Origin: Acidobacteriota bacterium
GTDB taxonomy: Bacteria; Acidobacteriota; Blastocatellia; Chloracidobacteriales; Chloracidobacteriaceae
Direction of reading: 5' to 3'
NCBI GenBank assembly: GCA_016208495.1
Contig: JACQXX010000070.1
Coordinates: 1 to 64,000 of the forward strand
Length of the DNA: 64,000 nt
Every line of letters starts with the position of its first letter. Position 1 is the first letter of the stretch. Below, piece after piece: positions 17,013-25,862 of the stretch. Position numbers and translations under genes: made by a program. The notes under the pieces were generated by a model. It had not been told where the DNA came from, made no database searches, and saw nothing but the letters and a program-made list of their open reading frames with translations.

Positions 17013-20000
17013 ATGAAGCTCATCAAACAAACCCTTCTTTCATTTCGCGAAGGCTCATCCGACAAGGTCTATGAAGTTGACCTGTGTGAGGTCAGCCAGA
17101 ATCGGTATGTGGTGAACTATCGGTACGGGCGACGCGGAACGACCCTCAAAGAAGGAACTCAAACCGTTTCGCCGGTCTCACAGGCTGATGGCGAACGGAT
17201 ATTTGCTGAGCTGGTCAAATCAAAAACCAAAAAAGGGTATCGTGAAGGTGCGTCTCCCGAACCTGCTCCCACGGAACCTGCCGCCAAACCCGCCACACCT
17301 CTCGGTCCGCCCAATCAGGAAGCTCGAAATCAACAAATTCTCCATTTACTGGCTCATCCTGAACTGGCCCAGCGCAAACCGGTCACTACCGGAGTTCTGG
17401 GGGCCGTTCGAACTGTCTTGAGCGGGCGGCAACCAGAGAAAAAGGGCTGGCCGCTGGAACGTGTCATCTGGCGCGCCGGGGAACTCAAACTCCGTGAAGC
17501 GGCCCCGCTCCTGATTCGATTGATTGGGACGGGTGATACACTTCGGGATTATTGCATTGCCTGGGCGCTTGGGTGGTGTGGGGATGAAAAAACAGTTTCA
17601 ACTCTGGGCCGAATGTATGGTGACGCTGGCACCCAGGAGTTTGTCCGCCGGATTGCCTGCGAAGCCCTGCTCAAACTCTCTGACCCGGAAACCCGTGCTG
17701 AATTTCAATCGGATATGATTGACCGGCTGCCGTCGCCGCTCAAAGAAACTGCCCGTGCCGGGAAGCCGGAAGAGTTTACCTCAGCGTTGCGTGGCTATCT
17801 CGACAGCGGTGGACCGTCGCACTACGGCGTACTCGACACAATCTATCTGATTGACAATCAGACAGTTCGCCCGGCATTGCTTGGAATATTAAAAGGCGCG
17901 CCGCTTCGGCCAAATTACTTTCGGGCATTTCGGCACATTTTCAAAGCGGCTGAATATCGGCGTGATGCCGAAGTCTTTGGCCTCCTCGCCTATCGGTTTG
18001 AAAAAGAAAAACCGATGTTTCGGAAACTGGGGAGTTACAGTAGCTACTACATTGATGATTCGAGCCGGACCCATTCGAAGGAAGACGTCAAGAAGACACT
18101 GAAATCAGCCTCGTCAAAGCTGGCCTACAGCCAGAACACCCGCAATTTCTTGCGGATGCGAGTCTGGCGTACGCTTCGCCGGCTGGGTGAACTTGGCGAC
18201 CATGATTTTGTGAAAATGGCGGTTGGCGTCTTGTTGCCGTATTCAGATGCGGATGCTCACCCCACGCGAACATCAACCCGGTATGTGGCGCGACCAACCA
18301 CCAATCAACGTGGACGGCGCTCGGTGGACTATGTTGCGGTGACCAATCATTGGGACACGTTTGCCCCATATTTTGCCTTCAATGCCATTTTGTACCAACA
18401 CAGCCCTCGATATTTTCGACAGAAGGAAAATATGGTCTGGCGCTGCAAACCCAATGCTCGCCCTGGTCAGCCTGTCCCGACGGTTCGCGAAGAAGCTTTT
18501 CCCAAACTCTGGGAGGCAATGCCGGTTGGTTTGCTCCATCTGTTATCGGAAAGTAACTGTCTACCAGTTCACCAGTTTGCAGTGCGGGCGCTCCGAGCCT
18601 GTGCTGAGTTTTGCAATCAGCTTCCGGTTGATGCGGTGGTGATGATGTTGAATCGGCCATATGAAGTGACGGCCCAGTTTGGGTTTGAACTGGCGAAGGT
18701 CCGATACAAGCCGGAAGTGCCTGATTTTGAACTGGTTCTGGCTGTGGCCAGTTGTGCGTATGGTGCTGCCCGTCAGCAGGCTTACCAGTGGGTCACCACC
18801 AGTCGTGACCAGTTTGTGAAGGACAGCAGTTTCCTGGCTGGACTGGCCTCCAGTTTTTATGCTGACACCCGCGTCTTTGCCCGGACACTGCTCCGCTCAG
18901 TTTCCTTTACCGAAGACGCCGCCCGAGCCTGCATTGTCAAACTGATTGCTCATTTACTGGTACTTGAACCCCAACAGGCCGAGCAGGCCAAAGATATTGC
19001 CGAAACGGTCTTTACCGTGTTTAGTGCGCAGTTGCGGACGATTGGACTCAATGTCGTGGCCGATCTGGTGACGCACCCGATGGTTGAAGTTCAGGAACTT
19101 GGCGGAAACATTCTGCTCAACCACGAGACCAAAGCCCACAACCTGCCGGAAAGCCTGATTCATGCGCTGATTCAATCAAATTTTGAAACCATTCGGGCGA
19201 TTGGGATCCGGTTGCTGGGTGAGTTACCAGATGAAGTGCTCGTCAACCGCAAAGGTGTGTTGCGGGCAATTTGTGTTCATGCGCTGCCAGATTTGCGTCA
19301 GGCCATTCGGCCTCTCATTCGCCGCCTTGGCGCCACCGAGGCCCATCCTGACTTTATTCTTGGATTTTCGACACTCCTGCTTGAATCGCTCCTCAAACCA
19401 CAACCCAACGATGGGGTCTACTCACATCTGGTGCTGGTCCTCAAAGAAGACCTTAACCCGATCTGGGCCCGCCAGGTTTCAAAGGAACTGGTCTGGCACC
19501 TGATCAAGTCCCGTGGTTCGGCTGCCCAGGATGTTGGCGGGTATTTGCTCAAGCTCAATGTTGCCTGGGCCGAGGACCTGACAACCGACGACATCACCCG
19601 GCTGTGCAATCATGAAATGCTTTCGGTTCGTGAAGCGGTTCAGGCACTGTTTCAGGCCATTGTGCTGCGATTGCGCGGAAATCATGAAGAAATGGGCAAG
19701 GCGATCCGGCTGCTTGATTCCAAATGGCCTGATGTGCGGCAGTTTGGCGTGAAGACCTTGCGCGAGGAATTTTCAGAAAGTGATTTTAATCCGCAGATTC
19801 TGGTTAGTTTGTGCGATAGTATCCGCCCTGATATTCAGCAATTTGGCCGCGAGATGATCACCCGCTACTTTACCGAAGCCGACGGCCAGGAGTATTTGCT
19901 CAAGCTCAGTGAGCACCCTGCGGCGACGTTGCAAATGTTTGCCACCAATTATCTGGAAGGGTATGCGGCTGGAAACGTCGAACGGCTAGGGCATCTAACC

Positions 20001-20261
20001 CCATATTTTGTGACCGTGCTTTCACACGTGAACAAAGCCAGAGTGGCCAAAACCCGCATTCTCCAGTTTTTAGAAGCCGAAGCCGTCAAAAGTGAAGCTG
20101 CCGCCCAACTGGTGGCCGAGATCATGAGTCGTCAATCAGTAACCATGGCAATCGGCGACAAGGCTTCGACGATTGAAATCATGGTCCGACTTCATCAGAA
20201 GTACCCATCCATCCCGCTGCCAATGGCAGTCAAACCCGCCGAGGTGCGCTATGCAGTTTGA
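17013..20261 (+). CDS. WGR-domain protein with HEAT-like repeats
   Basis: A 1082-residue cytoplasmic protein. The N terminus (about 1-75) is a WGR domain, with SFREGSSDKVYEVDLCEV, YVVNYRYGRRGTTLKEGT and a closing FAELVKSKTKKGY. A Pro/Ala-rich linker (76-105) follows, then a long run of HEAT/armadillo-type alpha repeats to the end (for example VQELGGNILLNHE, AIGIRLLGELPDEV, VRQFGVKTLREEF). WGR domains bind DNA ends in PARP-like proteins, and HEAT arrays bind proteins or nucleic acid. The catalytic activity, if any, is not visible. The SWIM gene starts inside its last codons, so they are probably made together. No Shine-Dalgarno sequence is seen; a repeat precedes the ATG. Confidence 0.85.
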   Translation: MKLIKQTLLSFREGSSDKVYEVDLCEVSQNRYVVNYRYGRRGTTLKEGTQTVSPVSQADGERIFAELVKSKTKKGYREGASPEPAPTEPAAKPATPLGPPNQEARNQQILHLLAHPELAQRKPVTTGVLGAVRTVLSGRQPEKKGWPLERVIWRAGELKLREAAPLLIRLIGTGDTLRDYCIAWALGWCGDEKTVSTLGRMYGDAGTQEFVRRIACEALLKLSDPETRAEFQSDMIDRLPSPLKETARAGKPEEFTSALRGYLDSGGPSHYGVLDTIYLIDNQTVRPALLGILKGAPLRPNYFRAFRHIFKAAEYRRDAEVFGLLAYRFEKEKPMFRKLGSYSSYYIDDSSRTHSKEDVKKTLKSASSKLAYSQNTRNFLRMRVWRTLRRLGELGDHDFVKMAVGVLLPYSDADAHPTRTSTRYVARPTTNQRGRRSVDYVAVTNHWDTFAPYFAFNAILYQHSPRYFRQKENMVWRCKPNARPGQPVPTVREEAFPKLWEAMPVGLLHLLSESNCLPVHQFAVRALRACAEFCNQLPVDAVVMMLNRPYEVTAQFGFELAKVRYKPEVPDFELVLAVASCAYGAARQQAYQWVTTSRDQFVKDSSFLAGLASSFYADTRVFARTLLRSVSFTEDAARACIVKLIAHLLVLEPQQAEQAKDIAETVFTVFSAQLRTIGLNVVADLVTHPMVEVQELGGNILLNHETKAHNLPESLIHALIQSNFETIRAIGIRLLGELPDEVLVNRKGVLRAICVHALPDLRQAIRPLIRRLGATEAHPDFILGFSTLLLESLLKPQPNDGVYSHLVLVLKEDLNPIWARQVSKELVWHLIKSRGSAAQDVGGYLLKLNVAWAEDLTTDDITRLCNHEMLSVREAVQALFQAIVLRLRGNHEEMGKAIRLLDSKWPDVRQFGVKTLREEFSESDFNPQILVSLCDSIRPDIQQFGREMITRYFTEADGQEYLLKLSEHPAATLQMFATNYLEGYAAGNVERLGHLTPYFVTVLSHVNKARVAKTRILQFLEAEAVKSEAAAQLVAEIMSRQSVTMAIGDKASTIEIMVRLHQKYPSIPLPMAVKPAEVRYAV

Positions 20262-21909
20262 CTATGCTTACCGGGGAAACTCTGGTGTTGATAATCAGGC
20301 AAACCGCACCGCGCTGTCATTTGCGCCGGACCTGAAGCGCGAGCCGACGTTTTTTGTCGCTGAATTGCGGAAAAACATCGCCTTTCGCGAAGCCATCAGT
20401 GCTCTTCATGATGTGGTTGTTTCTGATTTGCGGTTTAAGCCCAAGGATAAAACAGCCTACAAAGAATGGGCTGCCCAACGTGAAGAGATTGACTGGCAAC
20501 AAGTTACCTCAATGCGCAAAGAGGTGGCCGAAAAGATAAAAGTTCTGCAGACAGAGATGAATGAACTGAACCAGCGCAGTACCAGCCGCTGGGGCCCGTA
20601 CTGGCAGGCGCAACGCCGGTTCTTTGATTATCTATATCAAAAAGAACGCGATGTCTGGTTTGTCCTGGATCCGGTCATCACCGTGCATCCTGACGAAGTG
20701 TTTTTCGAGTGTTTTAGCCAGGATGAATCGAGCTATGGTCGGCTGGGCGTCAACTATGATGTCTTCAAAAACATTGATGAAGTTTCCTACGGTACGACCA
20801 ACATTGATTATTCAGCCGCACTCTATGACGAATTCCAAAAAATCCGCAGCTACAAATCAACCCGCTTTGTGATTGATCCAACTGGGTTTACGGCTGAGAC
20901 TGGCGAGGATGAAGCCTATAAGGAAGTCAAAATTGACTTGCCGGAGAGCTGGGTGCGCGGGTTTTTGCAGGTCAGTTCGGCCATGTCATTGCCGACCACC
21001 TCGTTTACGCTGCACCCGATGGACATTCACAATTTGTGTTTTGTGTTGCGACGGCACAAGGAACGCCAGGGGCCACGGTCGTTGCGCTACCATTTGACCC
21101 CCGGTGAACCAGTCAAAATTGTGCTTGAACCCTGGGGAACGGAAATTCTTTGCCCTCGCTCGCCATATCTGGGCAAGGCTCAGGACGTGATTCGTGTCTG
21201 GGGCCGTCGGAGAATCCACATTCTGGAACGGCTGATCCCGGTGGCGAAATCCTTCACGGTCCACCTGATGGGAACCGGATTGCCATCCTTTTATATTGCT
21301 GATCTTGGGGATATGTCGTTCACGCTTGGTTTATCGGGCTGGACCATCAATGACTGGGCCAAAGCCGGGAACTTTGATTTGATGGCACCCCGAGCCGAAG
21401 TTGACGACTATACCAAACGGCTGGTGTTTGAAGCGCTCAAACGCCACTGGGCCGAACATCCTGACCAGCTTGCGGAACGGTTAAATCTGGATCGGGCGGT
21501 TGTTCTCGGCGCCCTTGGCGCATTTACCCAGGCGGGTCGAGCCATTTACGATCTCAATAAAGGCGTGTATCGGGCACGTGAACTCAGTCGTGAACCGCTT
21601 CCGATGGACAAATTGCGGTTTGCTAACCCGCGTGAAGAAAGCGCCACGCAGTTGCTTGTCAAAAACGTGGTGCTGGTGACTGCCAGCCAGGATGGACAGG
21701 GGAATCTGGTCCTGCAGGGCAACATTCGCGAGAATAGCCACATGTACCACACCTCGGTTACCATTGATCAGGACGAACGCATGATCAATGCTTCCTGTGC
21801 CTGTAACTGGCATCAACACAACAAATTGTACAAGGGTCCGTGCGAACATCTGCTGGCGACCCGGTTGCAATACCGGCGTCAAACAGAATCGGTGCGGGCA
21901 AGTGCTTAA
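20251..21909 (+). CDS. SWIM zinc-finger protein
   Basis: Starts at ATG 20251, overlapping the WGR-HEAT gene by 11 bases; the reading frame is open further upstream (to 20173), but only inside the other gene. The 552 residues include a charged helical part near 60-100, a central region without a recognised fold, and a C-terminal SWIM finger (about 505-530) with the pattern CACNWHQHN...GPCEHLLA, that is CxC then CxH. SWIM fingers bind DNA or proteins. The obligate coupling with the WGR-HEAT gene suggests one complex. In other bacteria SWIM genes are often seen with MoxR-type ATPase and VWA genes; those are not adjacent here. Confidence 0.85.
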   Translation: MQFDYAYRGNSGVDNQANRTALSFAPDLKREPTFFVAELRKNIAFREAISALHDVVVSDLRFKPKDKTAYKEWAAQREEIDWQQVTSMRKEVAEKIKVLQTEMNELNQRSTSRWGPYWQAQRRFFDYLYQKERDVWFVLDPVITVHPDEVFFECFSQDESSYGRLGVNYDVFKNIDEVSYGTTNIDYSAALYDEFQKIRSYKSTRFVIDPTGFTAETGEDEAYKEVKIDLPESWVRGFLQVSSAMSLPTTSFTLHPMDIHNLCFVLRRHKERQGPRSLRYHLTPGEPVKIVLEPWGTEILCPRSPYLGKAQDVIRVWGRRRIHILERLIPVAKSFTVHLMGTGLPSFYIADLGDMSFTLGLSGWTINDWAKAGNFDLMAPRAEVDDYTKRLVFEALKRHWAEHPDQLAERLNLDRAVVLGALGAFTQAGRAIYDLNKGVYRARELSREPLPMDKLRFANPREESATQLLVKNVVLVTASQDGQGNLVLQGNIRENSHMYHTSVTIDQDERMINASCACNWHQHNKLYKGPCEHLLATRLQYRRQTESVRASA

Positions 21910-21959
21910 TAGAGGGCTTGGGGCTTGGGGCTGAAAGAACCAGTGGCCAAGAACCAAAT

Positions 21960-21980
21960 AGTGGTTAGTGGTTAGTGGTT
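21960..21980. repeat. AGTGGTT heptamers
   Basis: Three exact copies. This is the reverse complement of the AACCACT unit that ends hemC at 37033. It opens the 767-base gene-free stretch 21910-22676. Confidence 0.8.
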
Positions 21981-22039
21981 AGAAATCAATACTTTCGAAG
22001 AAGAACCAGGAACCAAGCACCAAGAACCAACCAGATTTT

Positions 22040-22227
22040 CCTTGCAACCCGGACGGTGGATCGCCGTCCTTGCGCGCAGTTTGAACCAGCATCACTGGTC
22101 TGCTCTTCACTTTGCACCCTAATGTGCTAATAGCCCAATCCCGGTTTGGATGTCCCACATCAAATGTGGGCTATTAGCACATGGGTGCTTGAGTTGAGCA
22201 AGCCCAGTCCTGAGAGGTTTTCGAAGG
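22040..22227. repeat. Twin hairpin element A (188 bp)
   Basis: Conserved left shoulder (22040-22113) with two small hairpins, GGACGG TGGATCG CCGTCC and CCAGCATCACTGG, then a core hairpin: left arm 22114-22137, right arm 22167-22188, 22 pairs with a 2-base bulge. Inside its loop are CGGTTTG and a 5-bp stem-loop GATGT CCC ACATC. A conserved right shoulder (22189-22227) reads TTGAGTTGAGCAAG...CCTGAGAGGTTTTCGAAGG. No ORF. See element B for the comparison. Confidence 0.85.
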
Positions 22228-22353
22228 AAACTGGAATTTTTCTCGAATTATGAATTATGAAGTATGAGACAGTTAACTGTTTGATATCAATGAGATAGCT
22301 TTCTCATAATTCATTCTTCATAACTCATCATCAGTGGTTTGAAAATAGAGGGG

Positions 22354-22541
22354 CCTTGCAATCTGGGCGGTGGATCGCCGTCCGTGCGTGGAGTTTTAAC
22401 CAGCATCACTGGTTCGCTCTTCACATTGCCCGAGAGCCCCGGATGCGGAACTAACGGTTTGGCTTGCCCCAAGCAAAGGTTCCGCATCCGGGGCGCTCGG
22501 GCTTGAGTTGAGCAGACCCAGTCCTGAGAGGTTTTCGAAGG
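22354..22541. repeat. Twin hairpin element B (188 bp)
   Basis: Same length and shoulders as element A, 126 bases downstream of it. The core arms (22428-22451 and 22479-22502, 24 pairs, one mismatch) are unrelated in sequence to those of A but pair just as well. The loop keeps CGGTTTG and a 5-bp stem around CCC, with a different stem sequence (GCTTG CCC CAAGC). The fold is conserved while the bases change. Confidence 0.85.
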
Positions 22542-22543
22542 CT

Positions 22544-22640
22544 ATACCATTCTGGGATGAGATACTCGTAGCAGTTAAGTAACTCGAAAAACTAGAGTTA
22601 GTGAACTACTGACTACGGGCTACCAACTACAAACTGGTAT
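22544..22640. mobile_element. MITE-like element, copy 4 (97 bp, reverse orientation)
   Basis: The reverse complement of the copy at 11718, exactly the same length: ATACCA at 22544 and CAAACTGGTAT at 22630-22640. It begins 2 bases after hairpin element B and ends 36 bases before the Uma2 gene, so it probably lies in that gene's promoter or leader. Confidence 0.82.
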
Positions 22641-22676
22641 TATTTTCAAACCACCGCTTTTTTCAGGAAGATTTTT

Positions 22677-23309
22677 ATGGCGGCTGTACTCCCAAAACCT
22701 GAGTTGTGGCCTGTCGTGCTGAGATTTGACCCAGTCATCCAGATGACTGAGGGGCAGTTCTTTGACTTTTGTCAGCAAAATGATGACTGGCAAATTGAAC
22801 GCACGGCGGGAAATGAGATCGAAGTCAGCCCATTGTCTGGAGGAATTACAGGACACCAAAATTTATTGGTTGCCTATCAGTTTGGCTCTTGGGAACAAGA
22901 GTTCCCATTGGGATTTTGTTTTGGTTCAAATTGTGGATTTATTCTCCCAAATGGGGCCGAGCGGTCACCAGATATTGCCTGGGTGGCAAATGAACGATGG
23001 GAGGAATTGACTGAAGCAGAGCAGGAGCACTTTGTTCCCGTTTGCCCAGACTTTGTTCTTGAACTTCGGTCCCCAACCGACAATCTCAGTCGTCTCCAGC
23101 AAAAAATGGAAGAATACATCGAAAACGGCGCCAAGTTGGGCTGGTTGATTGATCCGAAAAATATGCGAGTTTATGTGTATCAACCAGATCAGCCAGTTCA
23201 AACCCTTGAGAATCCTGCAGAGCTTTCTGGTGAGCCGGTGCTCAAGGGATTCACGCTGGATCTGGCTCAAATCTGGTCATCAAAACCCAGAATGAAAAAT
23301 TCTAAATAG
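22677..23309 (+). CDS. Uma2 family PD-(D/E)XK nuclease-like protein
   Basis: A 210-residue protein with an AGGAAG site 5 bases before the ATG. It follows the Uma2 (DUF820) layout: MTEGQFFDFCQQN near the start, a central strand with PDIAWVANERW (Asp of the nuclease core), FVLELRSPTDNLSRLQQKM and ENGAKLGWLIDPKNMRVYVY. The family has a restriction-endonuclease-like fold and is abundant in repeat-rich genomes. Its biological role is not settled. It lies just upstream of the reverse transcriptase in the same direction, 57 bases apart, so co-transcription is likely. Confidence 0.88.
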   Translation: MAAVLPKPELWPVVLRFDPVIQMTEGQFFDFCQQNDDWQIERTAGNEIEVSPLSGGITGHQNLLVAYQFGSWEQEFPLGFCFGSNCGFILPNGAERSPDIAWVANERWEELTEAEQEHFVPVCPDFVLELRSPTDNLSRLQQKMEEYIENGAKLGWLIDPKNMRVYVYQPDQPVQTLENPAELSGEPVLKGFTLDLAQIWSSKPRMKNSK

Positions 23310-23323
23310 TTGAAAAAAAAGTA

Positions 23324-23353
23324 CTACTGACTACTGACCACTGACTACTGACT
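23324..23353. repeat. CTACTGA heptamer array
   Basis: About four copies of the TAGTCAG-family heptamer, one with a C change, in the 57-base gap between the Uma2 and reverse transcriptase genes. The gap holds no room for a usual retron msr-msd RNA. Confidence 0.85.
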
Positions 23354-23366
23354 TCGCCTACTCATT

Positions 23367-24917
23367 ATGGACCAGCCACGCACTCGTCAGGAACTCTATG
23401 AACGCATTCGGCGGACTTCGCGCGAGGAGTTTATCCTTGAGGAAATGATCCGGCTTGGGTTTTGGCCGCGTGAAGGTCAGACGCCTTCGGATCCAGCCGA
23501 TGAAATCCGTCGCCGCGGAGAACTGTCACGGGAGTTGACCAAGCTCCGGACAGAGAATGCCCGGTTGTACAATGAACAGGCGTTGATTCAGGAAATGCGT
23601 AAGCGCCGGCTGGCTGAATCGCGTCAAAAGCAACAGGAAACGAAAGCCCGGCACGAACGCGAACGCCAGGAACGGGCCCAAAAGTGGCGTGAGAAAAAAC
23701 AACACGAAATTGTTTTTCTTGGAGAGAAAGTTTCCGGTGGGTTGAACTACACGGAATGTGACGAAGCTCGGTTAAACCAAAACGGGCTGTCAGCATTTTC
23801 CACGGCTGAAGACATTGCGGCGGCAATGGGGATTTCGCTGAGTGACTTGCGGTTTCTGGCCTTTGATCGAAAAACCTCGACCGTTTCGCATTATGTCCGA
23901 TTCAAAATTCCCAAAAAAACCGGTGGCGAACGATTGATTTCAGCGCCCAAACCACACTTGAAGGCTGCCCAGGAGTGGATTTTACACACGATTTTGGAAA
24001 AGGTGACCCTTCACGAAGCTGCCCATGGCTTTCGGACTGGACGTTCGATTGTGAGCAATGCCCGGCCACACCTCAAAGCCGAAGTCATTATAAATATTGA
24101 TTTAAAAGATTTTTTCCCTTCGATTGCCTATCCACGGGTGAAAGGGTTGTTTCGGTCGCTTGGGTATTCTGAACAAGCCGCAACCATTTTTGGCCTGATT
24201 TGCACTGAGCCGGATGTTGAGGAAGTCGAACTAGACGGAAAAACCTATTTTGTCGCGCTTTCAACCCGTCACCTTCCGCAAGGAGCACCAACCAGCCCGG
24301 CGTTGACCAATATTTTGTGCCGTCGGCTCGACCGAAGGTTGACCAAACTGGCTGAGAATCGGGGATTTGTGTACAGCCGGTATGCTGATGATTTGACGTT
24401 TTCAGCTTCGGGCAACGCAAAACAGAATATTTGCAATGTACTGCGCGGGGTGGAGTCCATTACCGCCCACGAAGGTCTGGCCATCAACACAGAAAAAACC
24501 CGCATTCTGCGCCATTCACGTCAGCAGGAAGTCACTGGCGTTGTGGTCAACGAAAAGCTCAATGTCTCGCGTGAGGAATTAAAGCGCTTTCGGGCCGTGT
24601 TGTTTCAGATTGAAAAAGATGGTCCAGAAGGGAAGCGGTGGGGAAATTCGAAGGATGTGATTGCTTCGATTCAGGGGTTTGCCAATTACGTGGCCATGGT
24701 CAATCCCGAAAAAGGCGCTGAGTTTCAGGCTCAGGTGAAAGCAATCATTCAGAAATATGGGTGGCAACGCCCGGCGTCGCATCGAAGGTCAATGGCCAGT
24801 TCTGAATCGCAGTATCCAGGTCCTGCTTCAGCTCCAGAACCGGAAGTGACTTCACCTGCCACCCCGGAATCTGAATCGTCGAAAAGCAATGATAAGAAGT
24901 GGTGGAAGCTGTTTTAA
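23367..24917 (+). CDS. Retron-like reverse transcriptase
   Basis: A 516-residue RNA-directed DNA polymerase. A charged helical N-terminal extension (about 1-120, rich in Arg/Glu/Gln) precedes the polymerase (about 150-440). Visible motifs: FKIPKKTGGERLI (RT1), NIDLKDFFPSI (RT3, catalytic Asp near 245), LPQGAPTSP (RT4), SRYADDLTF (RT5, YADD at 339-342) and INTEKTRI (RT6). Two retron hallmarks are present: NARPH at 231-235, matching NAxxH, and VTG at 389-391. The C-terminal about 60 residues are low-complexity Ser/Pro/Glu. No maturase or HNH domain is seen, so it is not a group II intron protein. Known retrons have an msr-msd RNA upstream; see the findings for candidates. Confidence 0.9.
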   Translation: MDQPRTRQELYERIRRTSREEFILEEMIRLGFWPREGQTPSDPADEIRRRGELSRELTKLRTENARLYNEQALIQEMRKRRLAESRQKQQETKARHERERQERAQKWREKKQHEIVFLGEKVSGGLNYTECDEARLNQNGLSAFSTAEDIAAAMGISLSDLRFLAFDRKTSTVSHYVRFKIPKKTGGERLISAPKPHLKAAQEWILHTILEKVTLHEAAHGFRTGRSIVSNARPHLKAEVIINIDLKDFFPSIAYPRVKGLFRSLGYSEQAATIFGLICTEPDVEEVELDGKTYFVALSTRHLPQGAPTSPALTNILCRRLDRRLTKLAENRGFVYSRYADDLTFSASGNAKQNICNVLRGVESITAHEGLAINTEKTRILRHSRQQEVTGVVVNEKLNVSREELKRFRAVLFQIEKDGPEGKRWGNSKDVIASIQGFANYVAMVNPEKGAEFQAQVKAIIQKYGWQRPASHRRSMASSESQYPGPASAPEPEVTSPATPESESSKSNDKKWWKLF

Positions 24918-25038
24918 GTGAAAAGCGAGTAGCAAAATGAAGAGTGAGTAGCGAGTTGGATGACAGGCATTGAGTCAGGCTCAATCATTGTCTTCATTAT
25001 TAAATAGTTTGATTTCATACACTTACCGAGGTCAGAGT

Positions 25039-25512
25039 ATGGGATACACAACCACATTTTCTGGGGTGTTCTACTTCAATAAATCACTCACACCTAAAAT
25101 CATTGAAAAACTGAGAGAGCTTGAGGGAATGGACGGACGTGATTTTGACGATGATCGTCCCCAGGGGTATTGTAAGTGGAATTTGACGAAGGATTTAAAG
25201 GGGTTGGCCTGGGATGGGGGAGAGAAATTCTACGGCTATATCGAGTGGCTCGAATGGATTATTAAACGAATTCTGAAACCTGCGAAAATTGAAATAAACG
25301 GAATGGTCGAATACCAGGGTGAATTTGTTGAGGATTGTGGCGCCATCATTGTAAAAGCCAATCAGGTACGACTGGCGAGAGTTTCAGTTCTGGAAGCATT
25401 GGAACTGAAAGCCTTTAAAGACTTTGTTTTAGATAGTGAATACGGTGAAGCCATTTGGGAGCTGTGGAGCCTGCATAAAAAGACGTTGCAGGAAAAATTG
25501 AGCCAATCATAA
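25039..25512 (+). CDS. Conserved-looking protein of unknown function
   Basis: I do not recognise this family. From ATG 25039, preceded by GAGG at a suitable distance, it has 157 residues; the frame is open back to a TTG at 24970. It is a small soluble mixed alpha/beta protein with GYTTTFSGVFYFNK at the start, GYCKWNLTKD and a repeated Trp/Gly-rich middle (WDGGEKFYGYIEWLEW), and MVEYQGEFVEDCGAIIV. No signal peptide or membrane helix. It follows the reverse transcriptase in the same direction after 121 bases and ends before a strong hairpin, so it could belong to the same transcript. Confidence 0.65.
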   Translation: MGYTTTFSGVFYFNKSLTPKIIEKLRELEGMDGRDFDDDRPQGYCKWNLTKDLKGLAWDGGEKFYGYIEWLEWIIKRILKPAKIEINGMVEYQGEFVEDCGAIIVKANQVRLARVSVLEALELKAFKDFVLDSEYGEAIWELWSLHKKTLQEKLSQS

Positions 25513-25534
25513 ACTCAATGGCTGGTTCTTGATT

Positions 25535-25578
25535 CAAAGCAAAAGCCGTGGTTTTGAGAAACCACGGCTTTTGCTTTG
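25535..25578. terminator. Perfect 20-bp stem, 4-base loop
   Basis: Arms at 25535-25554 and 25559-25578 are fully complementary around the loop TGAG. The stem carries an AAAAGCCGTGGTTT core. There is no long T-run after it on either strand, but TTTT lies within the right arm. It sits 22 bases after the stop of the preceding gene and faces the convergent TerD gene, so it may terminate both transcripts. Beyond the repeat at 25672, the remaining gap to 25862 shows nothing else. Confidence 0.7.
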
Positions 25579-25671
25579 AGTTGTGATTTGTCTGACCCGT
25601 CAGAGTAAGCAGGATTGAGCAAATGAGGGTGGAAAGCCAGCCTGGGTATCAAGCCATAAGCGCCAGGCTAA

Positions 25672-25728
25672 GGATTTGAGGCCCGCCGGGTCGTCGTGTC
25701 ATAGCCGTGGTGCGAAGCCCACGGTCAC
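25672..25728. repeat. Dispersed hairpin repeat (GCCGTGG family), copy 2
   Basis: GGCCCGCCGGGTCGTCGTG, then ATAGCCGTGG TGCGAAGC CCACGGTC. Near-identical to 14592 and to the complement of 35938. Confidence 0.8.
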
Positions 25729-25862
25729 GGCCAGGACGAGACCCAAGCCCGACAACAGCATCATTCAATGCCAACGGAAAGGACACGGGTTTTCTTATCC
25801 TGGTGCTCATGGGGTATCAAGCATATCGCTACTCGCTCTCCATATCACTACTCGCATCTTTC

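Noticed and set aside
22040-22541. Elements A and B as simple intrinsic terminators
   Set aside because: They carry long conserved shoulders with extra hairpins, no T-run follows the stems, and two lie in series with no gene between them.
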